This document shows positions 41,335 through 50,149 of a DNA stretch of 64,000 bases, in pieces. Location: NCBI GenBank assembly GCA_038210495.1, contig JBBQWR010000030.1, forward strand, positions 1 through 64,000, given 5' to 3'. The notes beneath the pieces are model-generated. The model was not told where the DNA came from. It worked only from the letters and a program-made list of their open reading frames with translations, and did no database searches. Source of the DNA: JBBQWR01 sp038210495. Lineage in GTDB: Bacteria; Planctomycetota; Planctomycetia; Pirellulales; DATAWG01. Position 1 is the stretch's first letter. Each line of letters begins with the position of its first letter. Position numbers and translations under genes: made by a program.

Positions 41335-41871
41335 ATGAACGAGCCCAGCCTACAGTCTGGCGACGCTGAGAGAGTATCCGCATGGGTGCGCGAGTATGGC
41401 GGCGCGGTCCGGGGGTTTCTGCTGGGAATCGTTCGCCGGGCCGACGTGGCCGACGATCTGACGCAAGAAGTGTTTTGGCGAGCCTGGCGAGCGCGAGACC
41501 AATATCGCGAAGCCGGCACGCCCCGGGCCTACCTGCTAAAAATCGCCGACCGATTGGCATGCGACCGTGCGCGAGGCAACCGGCGCGAAGTGCATTTGGA
41601 CGACGACGGCTGGGAAGTCGTCGCGCCCGAGTGCGATGAGCCGGCGCCTCACGAGCGGCTGAGTCAGCGTGAGTCGCAGTCCAAGATGGCGGCGGCGCTC
41701 GATTTGCTGACGCCGCTACAGCGGCGAGTGCTGCTTTTGAGGTACTACGGCGAAATGGAGTTTGCCGACATCGCCAAGCAGTGTCAATCGCCGCTGGGCA
41801 CGGTGCTGAGCCACTGCCATCGGGGCCTCAAGGCGCTCAAAAAAATATTGACGGACGAAGACCCCGCCTGA
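41335..41871 (+). CDS. ECF-type RNA polymerase sigma factor
   Basis: This 178-residue sigma-70 family factor has only regions 2 and 4. Region 2 shows RRADVADDLTQEVFWRAWRARDQYR and the promoter-melting segment RAYLLKIADRLACDRARGNRR. Region 4 shows LTPLQRRVLLLRYYGEMEFADIAKQ followed by the helix-turn-helix SPLGTVLSHCHRGLKALKK. The ATG at 41335 is chosen because earlier codons lack family character. The next gene encodes a single-pass membrane protein that is probably its anti-sigma factor, and an exported collagen-like protein follows as a possible target. Confidence 0.9.
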   Translation: MNEPSLQSGDAERVSAWVREYGGAVRGFLLGIVRRADVADDLTQEVFWRAWRARDQYREAGTPRAYLLKIADRLACDRARGNRREVHLDDDGWEVVAPECDEPAPHERLSQRESQSKMAAALDLLTPLQRRVLLLRYYGEMEFADIAKQCQSPLGTVLSHCHRGLKALKKILTDEDPA

Positions 41872-41913
41872 GCCATCGAACGGTTGGGCGGATCAAAGGG
41901 CGAGGTGATTGGG

Positions 41914-42531
41914 ATGAGTCAGGAAGAAAAACAACTCGAAGACCAACTGCGATATATCACGCGCGGCCAAAGCCAAGGCGCTGCCGATCCGGCGCGCGAT
42001 CCGCAGCGACTGACGGAAACTTGGCGGACGCTATCGCGACTGTTGGCCGCGGAGCAGCGAAGCTTTGACTCGATCGACACGCTCAAACAAGTCCGGCGGC
42101 GAGTGTTTCGCCATCGAGCCCGCCAATTTAGCGTGTTTGCCGCAGCGGCCGTGCTGGTAATCGCCGTCGGCCTCGGGTGGATCACGCTGCTGGGCAAACG
42201 CGGGGAGCAACCGGCGCCGATGCCCGGGAATTCGACAATTGCGAAGCAGCAGTCCGGCGATAATCGGCAGACCGTCGCAAAGCGCGGCAAGGAGCATGGC
42301 GTCGTACACGCGCCGGTTAGATCGCCCGCGCCGAGTTCGGCAGTCGCCAGCGTTCCAACGAACGAAAGTGGCGGCGATCTTTGGAATTCGACGATCGACA
42401 ATCAGATCGCCCAACTCGACAAGCAGGTGCAGGCCGGCCTGACGCTTACGCGACAAACCGACCGGCAGATCGAAGCTCTGAGTGAGCAGCTAACGTCCTT
42501 CCGCCAAGAGGTCGACGCGGACTCGCTTTGA
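41914..42531 (+). CDS. Probable membrane anti-sigma factor
   Basis: This 205-residue protein has a cytoplasmic N-terminal part rich in Arg and Glu (DQLRYITRG, TWRTLSRLLAAEQRSFDSI). One membrane segment follows at about residues 75-95 (FAAAAVLVIAVGLGWITLL). A Ser/Pro/Ala-rich linker leads to a C-terminal coiled-coil-like part (NQIAQLDKQVQAGLTLTRQTDRQIEALSEQL). Its topology and position 42 bases after the ECF sigma gene suggest an anti-sigma role. The zinc-binding HxxxCxxC motif of classical ZAS anti-sigma factors is absent, so this remains an inference. Confidence 0.55.
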   Translation: MSQEEKQLEDQLRYITRGQSQGAADPARDPQRLTETWRTLSRLLAAEQRSFDSIDTLKQVRRRVFRHRARQFSVFAAAAVLVIAVGLGWITLLGKRGEQPAPMPGNSTIAKQQSGDNRQTVAKRGKEHGVVHAPVRSPAPSSAVASVPTNESGGDLWNSTIDNQIAQLDKQVQAGLTLTRQTDRQIEALSEQLTSFRQEVDADSL

Positions 42532-42678
42532 ATAGTGGGGCATGTCGATCGATTCGGAGCGTTTAGCCGCGTTAGCGGCGTCACAACGGAAGGCGCGCAT
42601 TGAGAACAGAGAAACGGGGCGCAGATCGCCAGTGTTATTCGAGGAACCGACCTTCAATCAACCTTCGGGAGAATTGCA

Positions 42679-43575
42679 ATGCGATGGAGTTTACGATTTG
42701 CAGGCCTAGCGCTGGCTCTAGGTCTGAGCTCGGTGGCCAACGCCGCCCCACCCGCAATGAATAGTGAAGCCAAGGCAGATCAACCGGCCGAGCAAAAACC
42801 CCAGCGGGCCACTGCGGAATCGGATTTCTTTGGACCGGCGCCGAACGATTTCGCGTTTGATTCACCGCCGGAGCCCGCTGGGCCGCCGCCGCGTCGCGCC
42901 GACGGGCCGCCCGACGGCAAGGGTCCAGACCGACGCGGCCCGGATGGCGATCGGCCGCCGCGCGGTCCGGACAAACGTGGCCCCGATGGACAGGGCCCTG
43001 ACGATCGCGGACCAAGAGGCCCCGGCGACCGTGGCCCTGGCCCTGAAGGGCGAGACCGTGGCCCTGAACGCCGCAATTCGGAAGGTCGTGGTCCCGGCGA
43101 CCGTGGCCCTGGTAAAGAAGGACCTGATGGCGATCGTGGACCGGGACCGGACGGTCGAAGGCCCGATGGCACGGGACCTCGCGACCGAGGCCCTGATGGC
43201 GACCGTGGTCCGGATCGTGGTCCGGATCGTGGCCCGCCGGGCTCGCCCCGCGACGACGATCCGCATCGCAATGTCGATCCCGAGCTGGCCAAATTATTGA
43301 CGCAAGACCACGAGCTGGATCAAAAGTCTCATGAGCTCGCCAGTGGATTCCGTCGCGCCTCGACCGAAGACCAAGAGAAGATTCGCAAGGCTCTCGAGGA
43401 AGTGATCGACAAGCACTTCGAAGTCCGGCAGTCGATGCGAAAGGTGCAACTCGATCATATGGAAAAAGAGCTGCAACGACTTCGCGCCGAGATCGACCGC
43501 CGCAAGGAGAATCGCAAGAATATCGTCAAGAATCACATCGATCATATGATCGGCGATCCAAGCACGCAGTTCTAA
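42679..43575 (+). CDS. Exported protein with collagen-like GPD/RGP repeats
   Basis: This 298-residue protein has a signal peptide (LALALGLSSVANA). A Pro-rich segment and a long low-complexity stretch (about residues 70-195) follow, made of Gly-Pro-Asp, Arg-Gly-Pro and Asp-Arg-Gly units. The regular GP-x triplets with Arg and Asp are collagen-like, although the phase is not strict. The C-terminal 100 residues are strongly helical and charged (ELAKLLTQDHELDQKSHELASGF, EEVIDKHFEVRQSMRKVQLDHMEKELQRL), probably a coiled coil that could trimerise the rod. It follows the sigma/anti-sigma pair by about 150 bases and ends before a clear hairpin. Confidence 0.75.
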   Translation: MRWSLRFAGLALALGLSSVANAAPPAMNSEAKADQPAEQKPQRATAESDFFGPAPNDFAFDSPPEPAGPPPRRADGPPDGKGPDRRGPDGDRPPRGPDKRGPDGQGPDDRGPRGPGDRGPGPEGRDRGPERRNSEGRGPGDRGPGKEGPDGDRGPGPDGRRPDGTGPRDRGPDGDRGPDRGPDRGPPGSPRDDDPHRNVDPELAKLLTQDHELDQKSHELASGFRRASTEDQEKIRKALEEVIDKHFEVRQSMRKVQLDHMEKELQRLRAEIDRRKENRKNIVKNHIDHMIGDPSTQF

Positions 43576-43636
43576 TTCCTGCGACCCATGCTTGTCCCCC
43601 ATTGCAAGACGGGGACGCGCGATCTGGTGGAAATGT

Positions 43637-43676
43637 GCGCGGCCAATCATCAAGGCTCGATGGTTGGCCGCGTTTT
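43637..43676 (+). terminator. Terminator-like hairpin after the collagen-like gene
   Basis: The stem cgcggccaatcat / atggttggccgcg (13 pairs, one of them G-T) is followed by four T residues. It lies between convergent genes and may serve both. Confidence 0.7.
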
Positions 43677-43755
43677 CTATGGATTACAACAAAAAACGGC
43701 GGCTAACGTCTTCCTAGGGATGACGTCGCCGCCGCGATTAAGCGCAAAATCCAAC

Positions 43756-45132
43756 CTACTTCTGAGCCGTCTGGTCGAGCGGCGCCACGAGCGACGATTG
43801 GGCGTATTGTTGCACATACGCCAGATCGGACTCCGACAGCCGAGCAACCGGCACGGTCGTGTACTTGCCGCTGTCTTTGAGCAGTCTCACGAAACCCGCT
43901 CGCATTTGAACGAGCGTGCCGCGGATTTTATATTCGCCCGAGTCGTCCTGCCAATCGCGCATGCTGGGCTCCGCCAAAACCACTTCGGCGGCTGGCGCCG
44001 GGGCGACGACAGCGGCCTTTTTAGGATCGGCGAACGGATCGTCCTCTAGCGGAGCGACCGGCTTCTTGTCGGTTTTGGCCTCTGGCTTCGACTCGGCCTT
44101 GGGCGCCGCAGAGGCCGCGGCCGGGTCTTCTTTCAGCGGGTCGGCCGGTGCAGCGACGACGGCTGGCTTTTCCTCGATCGCTGTTGCCGGTTTGACGTCG
44201 GGATCGTTGACTGCCGACTTCGGTTCGACAGCCGGTTTCGAGTTGTCAACGGCAGCCGATTTGGCGGCTGGCTTAACTGGATCGGCGAATGGATCGTCCT
44301 CGGGTTTGGCCTTCGGAGCTTCCTTCGGCGGCGCTACGTCCTTCGGCGCGACCTTCGCGTCGTCTTTGGGCATGGCCTTCGCCGGATCGGCAAAGGGATC
44401 TTGGTCGGCCGGAGCCGTCTTGGGAGCTTCTTTCGGCGGCCCGATATCCTTGGGCGGCGCGAGGTCTTTAGATGGCGCGATGTCTTTAGGTGGCGCTACT
44501 TCCGTCGGGGTCGCTGCCTTCGTTGGATCGGCGAACGGATCTTCGTCGGGCTTCGCCGGTGTCTTGGGAGCTTCCTTAGGCGGAGTCGTGTCCTTGGGCG
44601 TCGTCGGTTTGGTTGGATCTGCGAATGGATCTTCTTCTGGCTTAGGGGCCGGCTTCGTTGTGTCGGTCGGCGGAGTCGGCTCTTTCACGGTCTCCTTGGG
44701 GGGCGCCGGTGTTTCCTTCGGCGGAGCAGGCGTTTCCTTTGGAGGCGCAGGCGTTTCCTTCGGCGGAGCGGGCGTTTCCTTTGGAGGCGCCGGTGTCTCG
44801 GTCGGCGGGACGGGCGGCTTCACGTCCGTCGGTGGAACTGTCGGATTCGTCTGCGGCGGCGCCGGTCTGGTGATCTCCGGCTTCGGCGTCTTCGGCAACT
44901 TGGGCAGTTCGGGTTTAGTCATCGTTTGAGTCGGAACCGGCGGCGCGACGTTTGGCGCCGAATCGGTCGTGGCGGGCTTGCAACTGCTGCAACTCGTCTC
45001 GCATGGCGAGCAGCACTGAACCGGCTCGCAGCAGCAACTGCGTCGCCGCCCGAACCGACAAGCCGTCGCGCTATCGATCGTCATCGACAGCATCAAAAAC
45101 CCAACCATTCCGATCCGAACCAAGCGTCGCAT
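43756..45132 (-). CDS. Exported SHD1-domain protein with DPFADP repeats
   Basis: This 458-residue protein has a signal peptide (GMVGFLMLSMTIDSATA) and a Cys cluster right after it (CRFGRRRSCCCEPVQCC, CETSCSSC). A long Pro/Lys/Ala/Asp-rich region includes five tandem PAPPKET units. It also has five spaced DPFADP(T/A/V/K)K motifs. The last 60 residues form an SHD1 domain (MRDWQDDSGEYKIRGTLV, RAGFVRLLKDSGKYTTVPV, LSESDLAYVQQY), named after the yeast adaptor Sla1 and frequent in planctomycetes. The ATG at 45132 starts the signal peptide. Function is unknown; an envelope scaffold is plausible. Confidence 0.78.
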   Translation of the reverse strand: MRRLVRIGMVGFLMLSMTIDSATACRFGRRRSCCCEPVQCCSPCETSCSSCKPATTDSAPNVAPPVPTQTMTKPELPKLPKTPKPEITRPAPPQTNPTVPPTDVKPPVPPTETPAPPKETPAPPKETPAPPKETPAPPKETPAPPKETVKEPTPPTDTTKPAPKPEEDPFADPTKPTTPKDTTPPKEAPKTPAKPDEDPFADPTKAATPTEVAPPKDIAPSKDLAPPKDIGPPKEAPKTAPADQDPFADPAKAMPKDDAKVAPKDVAPPKEAPKAKPEDDPFADPVKPAAKSAAVDNSKPAVEPKSAVNDPDVKPATAIEEKPAVVAAPADPLKEDPAAASAAPKAESKPEAKTDKKPVAPLEDDPFADPKKAAVVAPAPAAEVVLAEPSMRDWQDDSGEYKIRGTLVQMRAGFVRLLKDSGKYTTVPVARLSESDLAYVQQYAQSSLVAPLDQTAQK

Positions 45133-45301
45133 GGCAAGTATCTCCAGAGTTGTCGCATCTCCGCCCAAGGGGCACGGAAAAAGCCGAAAGAATTTCGTGA
45201 TTTGGCCGGCAAACGAATGCGTATTTATGCTAGCCTCCGCCCCGCCGGGTTGCAACAGTTTGACAGCGGCTAACCGCGCGGCGCCAAAATAACCCGGGAA
45301 A

Positions 45302-47101
45302 CTAGGCCGCCAAATCGATCGGGCCTTGCGGACAGCGCAGCTTGAACAGGCCGAAGATTTCCTGTTGCGTGAGGCCCGAGTGGCGATGCGGGGCCGTGTC
45401 GCAGAAGATCGTGTCGAAGATTTCCCGCTTTTCTTCGAGAATCTGATTGATCCGCTGCTCGATCGTGTCGAGCGTTAGAAAGCGGGTCACGGTGACCGGC
45501 CCGGCGGCGCCGATTCGATGGGCTCGATTGATCGCCTGGTCTTCGACGGCCGGGTTCCACCAGCGATCGAACAGAAAAACATAGCCGGCGAATTGCAGGT
45601 TCAAGCCCACGCCGCCCGCGCCGTAGCTCATCAGCAATACATGCTTATCCGGATCGTCGCGGAACTGCTGGATGATCGCGTCGCGATTCTTGTGGGGGAT
45701 TTGACCGTGATATTCCAAGCAGCCGAATGATCGCAGCTCGGTGTTAAGGGTCTGCAGCGTCTGGACCCATTGGCTGAAGAGGATCGCCTTTTGGCCGCTG
45801 GCGACCACCTCTTCGAGATCGGCCGATAGTCGTTCGAGTTTAACGCTGGCGCCGGTCGCCGGATCAAAATTGCAAATCTGCTTCAGCCGGAGCACGAGTT
45901 CGAACACATGATGGATCGTCGCCGCGTCGCCCATTTCCGTGAGGCGGAGCACGCCGTCGTCCTCCGCCATTTGATACGTCTCGCGCTGCTCGTGGGTCAG
46001 GTGCAATTCGGCGTCGCGAAACATTTTGGGGGGCAGATCGGTCAATACTTTGTCTTTCGTGCGGCGGAGAATATAGTCGCCGGCCACGCGGCCCATCCGC
46101 CGCGGCTTCATGTCGGAGTTCAAATGGCCGGGCGCCACGAACTCGAAAATGCCCACTAAATCCTCGGGACTGTTTTCGACCGGCGTGCCGGTGAGGGCCC
46201 AACTCCGCGTGCGCTGGATCGACCGGACGACTTGGCTCGTGGCGCTGTGGCGATTTTTGATCCGCTGCGACTCGTCCAAAACGACAAGATCGAATTTCAT
46301 ATGCGGATCGGCGAGCAGTTCCCGATCGCGATTGAGAACTTCGTAATTGGCGATCTTCACCGGCGCCTCGGGCAGCAGCCATTGCCAGCGCCGCTTTTCT
46401 CGTTCCCCTTCGATCGCAACTAGGGGAATTTCAGGCGCCCATAAGCCGAACTCCCGCTGCCAATTCGTCACCAATGGCTTGGGGCAGACCAGCAGCACGC
46501 GCTGAATTTCGCCGGCGTGAATCAGCAGTCGGATCGCGGTGATCGCCTGCATCGTCTTGCCCAGCCCCATTTCGTCGGCCAGCACGGCCGCGATGCGCGG
46601 AAACAAAAACGCGACGCCATCGAGCTGATAGCGAAACGGCATGAACGGAAAATCGAGCGAACCATCGGTGATTAGGGCCTCGAGCGACGGTTGCAACACA
46701 TAGTGCAGGCGGTCCTTGAGCTTAACGACATCCGACGGAGGCTTGAGCCGCGTGAGAGAATTTGGCTGCGTTGAGGTCGGTCGCTCGACCGTTTTGGACG
46801 CCGCCGAATCGTCGACGGGGGCCGGTCTGACCAATAGCGTCGGACTGGCCGGCGCCTCGAACGCGAAGCTGGTCACTTTTGGCCGCGCCGCGGTGATCGG
46901 AAACGACAAGACGTTGAGCGGCGACTGGGGAAATCGCTGCGTCAGAATCGTGCTAAGGTCGATCACCGTCAAAGATTCAATCGACGGCGACCAAACCCGT
47001 GGCGCGGAATCGCCGAGCGGCAGCGAGATCACCAGCGGAGGTTCACTCGGCTGCCATTGCAAACCCGGCCCAAGCCGCGATGGCGAATCAAAATCCGGCA
47101 T
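45302..47101 (-). CDS. SNF2-family DEAD/DEAH helicase
   Basis: This 599-residue protein is a DNA-translocating SWI2/SNF2 ATPase. An N-terminal part of about 150 residues without recognised domains precedes the core. Helicase motifs occur in order: I in DEMGLGKTMQA, Ia in LLVCPKPLVTNW, II as DESQ in LVVLDESQRIKN, III in ALTGTPVEN, IV in AILFSQW, V in GAGGVGLNLQFA and VI in AINRAHRIGAAGPV. Motif II is DESQ, common in bacterial SNF2 proteins. An in-frame TTG at 47116 is an alternative start. The preceding gene on the same strand ends about 65 bases away, suggesting an operon. The role may be transcription recycling or DNA repair. Confidence 0.88.
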   Translation of the reverse strand: MPDFDSPSRLGPGLQWQPSEPPLVISLPLGDSAPRVWSPSIESLTVIDLSTILTQRFPQSPLNVLSFPITAARPKVTSFAFEAPASPTLLVRPAPVDDSAASKTVERPTSTQPNSLTRLKPPSDVVKLKDRLHYVLQPSLEALITDGSLDFPFMPFRYQLDGVAFLFPRIAAVLADEMGLGKTMQAITAIRLLIHAGEIQRVLLVCPKPLVTNWQREFGLWAPEIPLVAIEGEREKRRWQWLLPEAPVKIANYEVLNRDRELLADPHMKFDLVVLDESQRIKNRHSATSQVVRSIQRTRSWALTGTPVENSPEDLVGIFEFVAPGHLNSDMKPRRMGRVAGDYILRRTKDKVLTDLPPKMFRDAELHLTHEQRETYQMAEDDGVLRLTEMGDAATIHHVFELVLRLKQICNFDPATGASVKLERLSADLEEVVASGQKAILFSQWVQTLQTLNTELRSFGCLEYHGQIPHKNRDAIIQQFRDDPDKHVLLMSYGAGGVGLNLQFAGYVFLFDRWWNPAVEDQAINRAHRIGAAGPVTVTRFLTLDTIEQRINQILEEKREIFDTIFCDTAPHRHSGLTQQEIFGLFKLRCPQGPIDLAA

Positions 47102-47167
47102 GGCATTGTCGTCCAATCACCCGCGGGGCGAAACAAATCAACCCGGCGCATCCATTCTCAACAATGA

Positions 47168-47800
47168 CTATCTGCCCATGCGCTGCGCTTCCTCGATCGC
47201 TTCTCGGATCCGATGGAATGGCTCGCCGAGATCAAATAGATCGATAAGCGGTTCCAAGCGGCGGAGAATTTCGACTCGATCGTCGTCCCGGTTCGGCGAC
47301 GTCGCCAGTCGATTGCGTCCCAATTGAAATATCGCCGGTTCCGCGGGGTTGGCATGGGCTTCGTCCAAACGCAGTCGTCCCGCCGCGGACCAGCCACTTG
47401 TCGCGGTGGCTTCGCCCGAATGAGCAGGAAGCGCCGACGCCAGACCTTGATCCACGACAGGCTGCTCCACCGGAGGCGCCACAACTAAGGCGACCGGCAT
47501 CGTAATGAACGGTCTCACAGCCAGAGCCGGCTTCAGATCGGTAAAGATCGCTAGTGGCGCGCGCTGCGATTTGCCGAGCAGCGCCTGACCGATTTGCTCG
47601 CCGTACAAAAATGGCTCGAGCGTTGGCCCGTACAGAATCTGCTGGGCTCGGTTCGGTTTAATCGGCGCCGTGCAGTGGAATTCGACCGGACGGCCGGCGG
47701 TGTTGAGCACCAGATAACCGCCCATCAGCCCAAGGTGCGCATGGTTCTGAAGGGTCAAAAACCCCAAGGTCGGCAAACCGTTGGCATCCGCTGCTGGCAT
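47168..47800 (-). CDS. Hypothetical protein upstream of the SNF2 helicase
   Basis: The 210-residue product has no recognised motif. The N-terminal half looks beta-rich (LGFLTLQNHAHLGLMGGYLVLNTAG, EFHCTAPIKPNRAQQILYG, RAPLAIFTDLKPALAVRPF). The C-terminal part is helical and charged (RVEILRRLEPLIDLFDLGEPFHRIREAIEEAQ). No signal peptide is visible, so it is probably cytoplasmic. Its position directly before the helicase suggests a partner role, for example substrate recognition. Confidence 0.65.
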   Translation of the reverse strand: MPAADANGLPTLGFLTLQNHAHLGLMGGYLVLNTAGRPVEFHCTAPIKPNRAQQILYGPTLEPFLYGEQIGQALLGKSQRAPLAIFTDLKPALAVRPFITMPVALVVAPPVEQPVVDQGLASALPAHSGEATATSGWSAAGRLRLDEAHANPAEPAIFQLGRNRLATSPNRDDDRVEILRRLEPLIDLFDLGEPFHRIREAIEEAQRMGR

Positions 47801-48255
47801 CGATGTATCGCTCTGGGAACTGATCCGATAAACGGGCGCCGTTTCAGAAAAGAAAGCGACATGCTTGCTGGCGGCCGATGGTCAACCTTCTGTTGTCAAT
47901 CGGGCTACTTGGAGTTGGGACTTGAGGCCACCCTGAAGTCTCCACGAGGTGCTAGCATTTGACCCAAGCCAAACAGTTCCCTCGATCGCCTAGCTTTCGC
48001 AATGTTTAGTTTCACTCGGGCCAGCGACCGCCTAAAATAAAAATGTAAAGAAAAATGCTCTGGGGGTTTGGCCTCGATTTCACGCATTTGCGCGGCCGCC
48101 GCGAAGATTTTCCGCCGATCGAGCCACATCGTCCGCGTCCGAATGGTGGCAATCCTGCGACCGCTCGATTAAACTGGGACTTCCGTAGAACTCATCAAAG
48201 CGCAGCGCCGGAGTCGTGTCGCTGCTATCCGGGAAAAACAGGAACGGGGAGCCGC
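47801..48255. other. Divergent intergenic region
   Basis: 455 bases hold no convincing gene or repeat. It should contain the promoters of the helicase operon (minus strand) and of the small hypothetical gene at 48256. Confidence 0.45.
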
Positions 48256-48720
48256 ATGTCCCAAGATTCTCGATCCGCCGCGCCGCTGTTTACGCAGGTC
48301 GATATTGGCGCCGCGGCGCCGACGTCACTGCTCGGCTTAAATCCTCCGGACGAACATACGCGATTGATGCGCGACATGTTGGCGGCTCAGGATCGGCAAA
48401 ACGAACTGCTCGAGGAACTGGTTGCTCAGCTCAGCGCTCCGCAGCGGCAGCGCGTCGCCGAGCTCGCCCAGTGGAAGCAAGCTAATCCGCGGCTGGCCAA
48501 AGGCTGCCGTATCGCGGCCGAGGCGCTGAGCAAGGTTCAATCCGAATTTCTACAGACTCTGACCGATGAAGTCGCCGCGAATGCCGATGACCTGGCCGAC
48601 GGCGATTTCGTGTTCAACGAATTCATCGATCGTTTCGGCCCCCGACTGGCGCACTTAAATGGCGTGATCCAGGTCTTGGCCCAGCTGAGCAGCGCGCCTA
48701 ACCCGACGAATAATTCGTAG
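48256..48720 (+). CDS. Hypothetical helical protein
   Basis: The 154-residue product is mostly helical and charged (HTRLMRDMLAAQDRQNELLEELVAQL, QRQRVAELAQWKQ, CRIAAEALSKVQSEFLQTL). It has a coiled-coil-like segment in the first half and no signal peptide. No family is recognised. The ATG at 48256 is preceded by an acgggga ribosome-binding site; the longer frame upstream lacks coding character. Confidence 0.65.
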   Translation: MSQDSRSAAPLFTQVDIGAAAPTSLLGLNPPDEHTRLMRDMLAAQDRQNELLEELVAQLSAPQRQRVAELAQWKQANPRLAKGCRIAAEALSKVQSEFLQTLTDEVAANADDLADGDFVFNEFIDRFGPRLAHLNGVIQVLAQLSSAPNPTNNS

Positions 48721-48925
48721 GGCCACCGGGTGCCGCGGATTGAGGCCAATGGTCGAAACGGCGTCTGCAACATTGGCGTTCGCAACTCGACGGTCATCCA
48801 TTCGGCCGTTCTGATTGACCAACTTGCCCGCCCGGCGAGTTGTCTTGTTTCCCTGCGTCGGGTATTTTTAGACATACAGTCCCGCCGACCGCTTCCCACC
48901 GCAACTAGCCCCGCTTCGAGAATCG

Positions 48926-50047
48926 ATGTCTGCTCCATCAACCGCCGCGCCCGTGTCCGCCGAATTGGCCTCCGCGATACGAGGCGCTCGCGATCGCTTG
49001 GATGGCCACGTGTACGAAACGGTGCAGTGGCATTTCAATCCGTCGACTGGCTGCCCGTTCTGGCTCGAGAAGGCGTCGAGCCTGAAATTCGATCCGCTCA
49101 AGGCAGTGAAAAGTTTCGACGACCTGAAAAAGTTTCCCCCGTTTGAGGACGAGTGGCTCCGCGGAGGTCCGGTCCGGCGCTGGGTTCCCAAGGCGTTCGC
49201 CGACAAGCCGATTTACGTGTTCGAGACCGGCGGCACGACCGGTATTCCGAAGAGCCGCGTGGCGATCGACGACTTTCGCATCGACTATTCGCTATTCAGC
49301 GAGAGCCTGCCGGATGAGTTTTTCCCCAAGGGCGCCAATTGGCTGATGCTCGGCCCCTCGGGCCCACGTCGGCTGCGGTTGGCGATCGAGCACTTGGCCC
49401 AGCAGCGGGGCGGGATTTGTTTCTGCATCGATCTCGATCCTCGCTGGGTCATCAAGCTCATCAAGAAGGGCTGGATGGATCATTTGGAAGCCTATAAGCA
49501 TCACTGTATCGATCAGGCGATCACGATCTTGACTGCCGGCCACGACGTGAAGTGTATGTTCACGACTCCCAAACTGCTGGAATCGCTGGCGACCGAGTTG
49601 GAGAAGCGCGGGTCGAGCATTCGCAAGGCGGGCATCACGGGGATCTTCTCCGGCGGCACGGAATTCACGCCCCAATGGACCCGGTTCGCGACCGAGGAAT
49701 TTTTGGAGGGCGTGTACATGACGCCGACCTATGGCAACACGCTCATGGGCCTGGCCGCGTCGAAGCCAGTCGCGGCCGCCGAGAACTACAAAATCAGCTA
49801 CTACGCGCCCCAGCCGCGGGCCGTGATCGAAGTCGTGGACTTCAACGACAACGATCGCGTCGTGGACTATGGTCAAACCGGTCGCGTGAAGTTGACGACG
49901 CTCACGAAGGAGTTTTTTGTCCCCGGTTTCCTTGAACGGGATGAAGGGGAGCGCGAGCCGCCGTTCGCCACATATCCTTGGGACGGCGTGAGCGGTGTCC
50001 GGCCGTTCCACGAACTGGCCGAGGGGACGACCGTCGGCGTCTACTAA
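48926..50047 (+). CDS. EhpF/LuxE-type adenylating enzyme
   Basis: This 373-residue protein belongs to the ANL superfamily branch of phenylacetate-CoA ligase, LuxE and EhpF. The AMP-binding loop is YVFETGGTTGIPKSR at about residues 92-106. TGIFSGGTEFTP and YMTPTYGNTLMGLA correspond to later core motifs, and DYGQTGRVKLTTL to the ribose-binding part. It is about as long as EhpF and LuxE and lacks the mobile C-terminal domain of full acyl-CoA synthetases. Such enzymes activate a carboxylic acid as acyl-adenylate for reduction. The next gene encodes a matching aldehyde dehydrogenase/acyl reductase, as in the ehpFG pair of phenazine biosynthesis. Confidence 0.72.
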   Translation: MSAPSTAAPVSAELASAIRGARDRLDGHVYETVQWHFNPSTGCPFWLEKASSLKFDPLKAVKSFDDLKKFPPFEDEWLRGGPVRRWVPKAFADKPIYVFETGGTTGIPKSRVAIDDFRIDYSLFSESLPDEFFPKGANWLMLGPSGPRRLRLAIEHLAQQRGGICFCIDLDPRWVIKLIKKGWMDHLEAYKHHCIDQAITILTAGHDVKCMFTTPKLLESLATELEKRGSSIRKAGITGIFSGGTEFTPQWTRFATEEFLEGVYMTPTYGNTLMGLAASKPVAAAENYKISYYAPQPRAVIEVVDFNDNDRVVDYGQTGRVKLTTLTKEFFVPGFLERDEGEREPPFATYPWDGVSGVRPFHELAEGTTVGVY

Positions 50048-50149
50048 AGCGCATTCGACCCACTATCCGCGTCGCTCGCGACGCGAATTCACCCGAAGAC
50101 AAATCGCGTTGCAAGCAGCGCGGCGAAACGGACCACTGGAGTTTATCGC

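Noticed and set aside
42780..43292. Minus-strand frame rich in SGPRS opposite the collagen-like gene
   Set aside because: It is the antisense shadow of the GPD/RGP repeats. The plus strand has the signal peptide, the helical C-terminus and normal codon behaviour.
43916..44929. Plus-strand glycine/serine-rich frame opposite the SHD1 protein gene
   Set aside because: It mirrors the Pro/Lys-rich low-complexity coding region of the minus strand and has no start signals or domain of its own.
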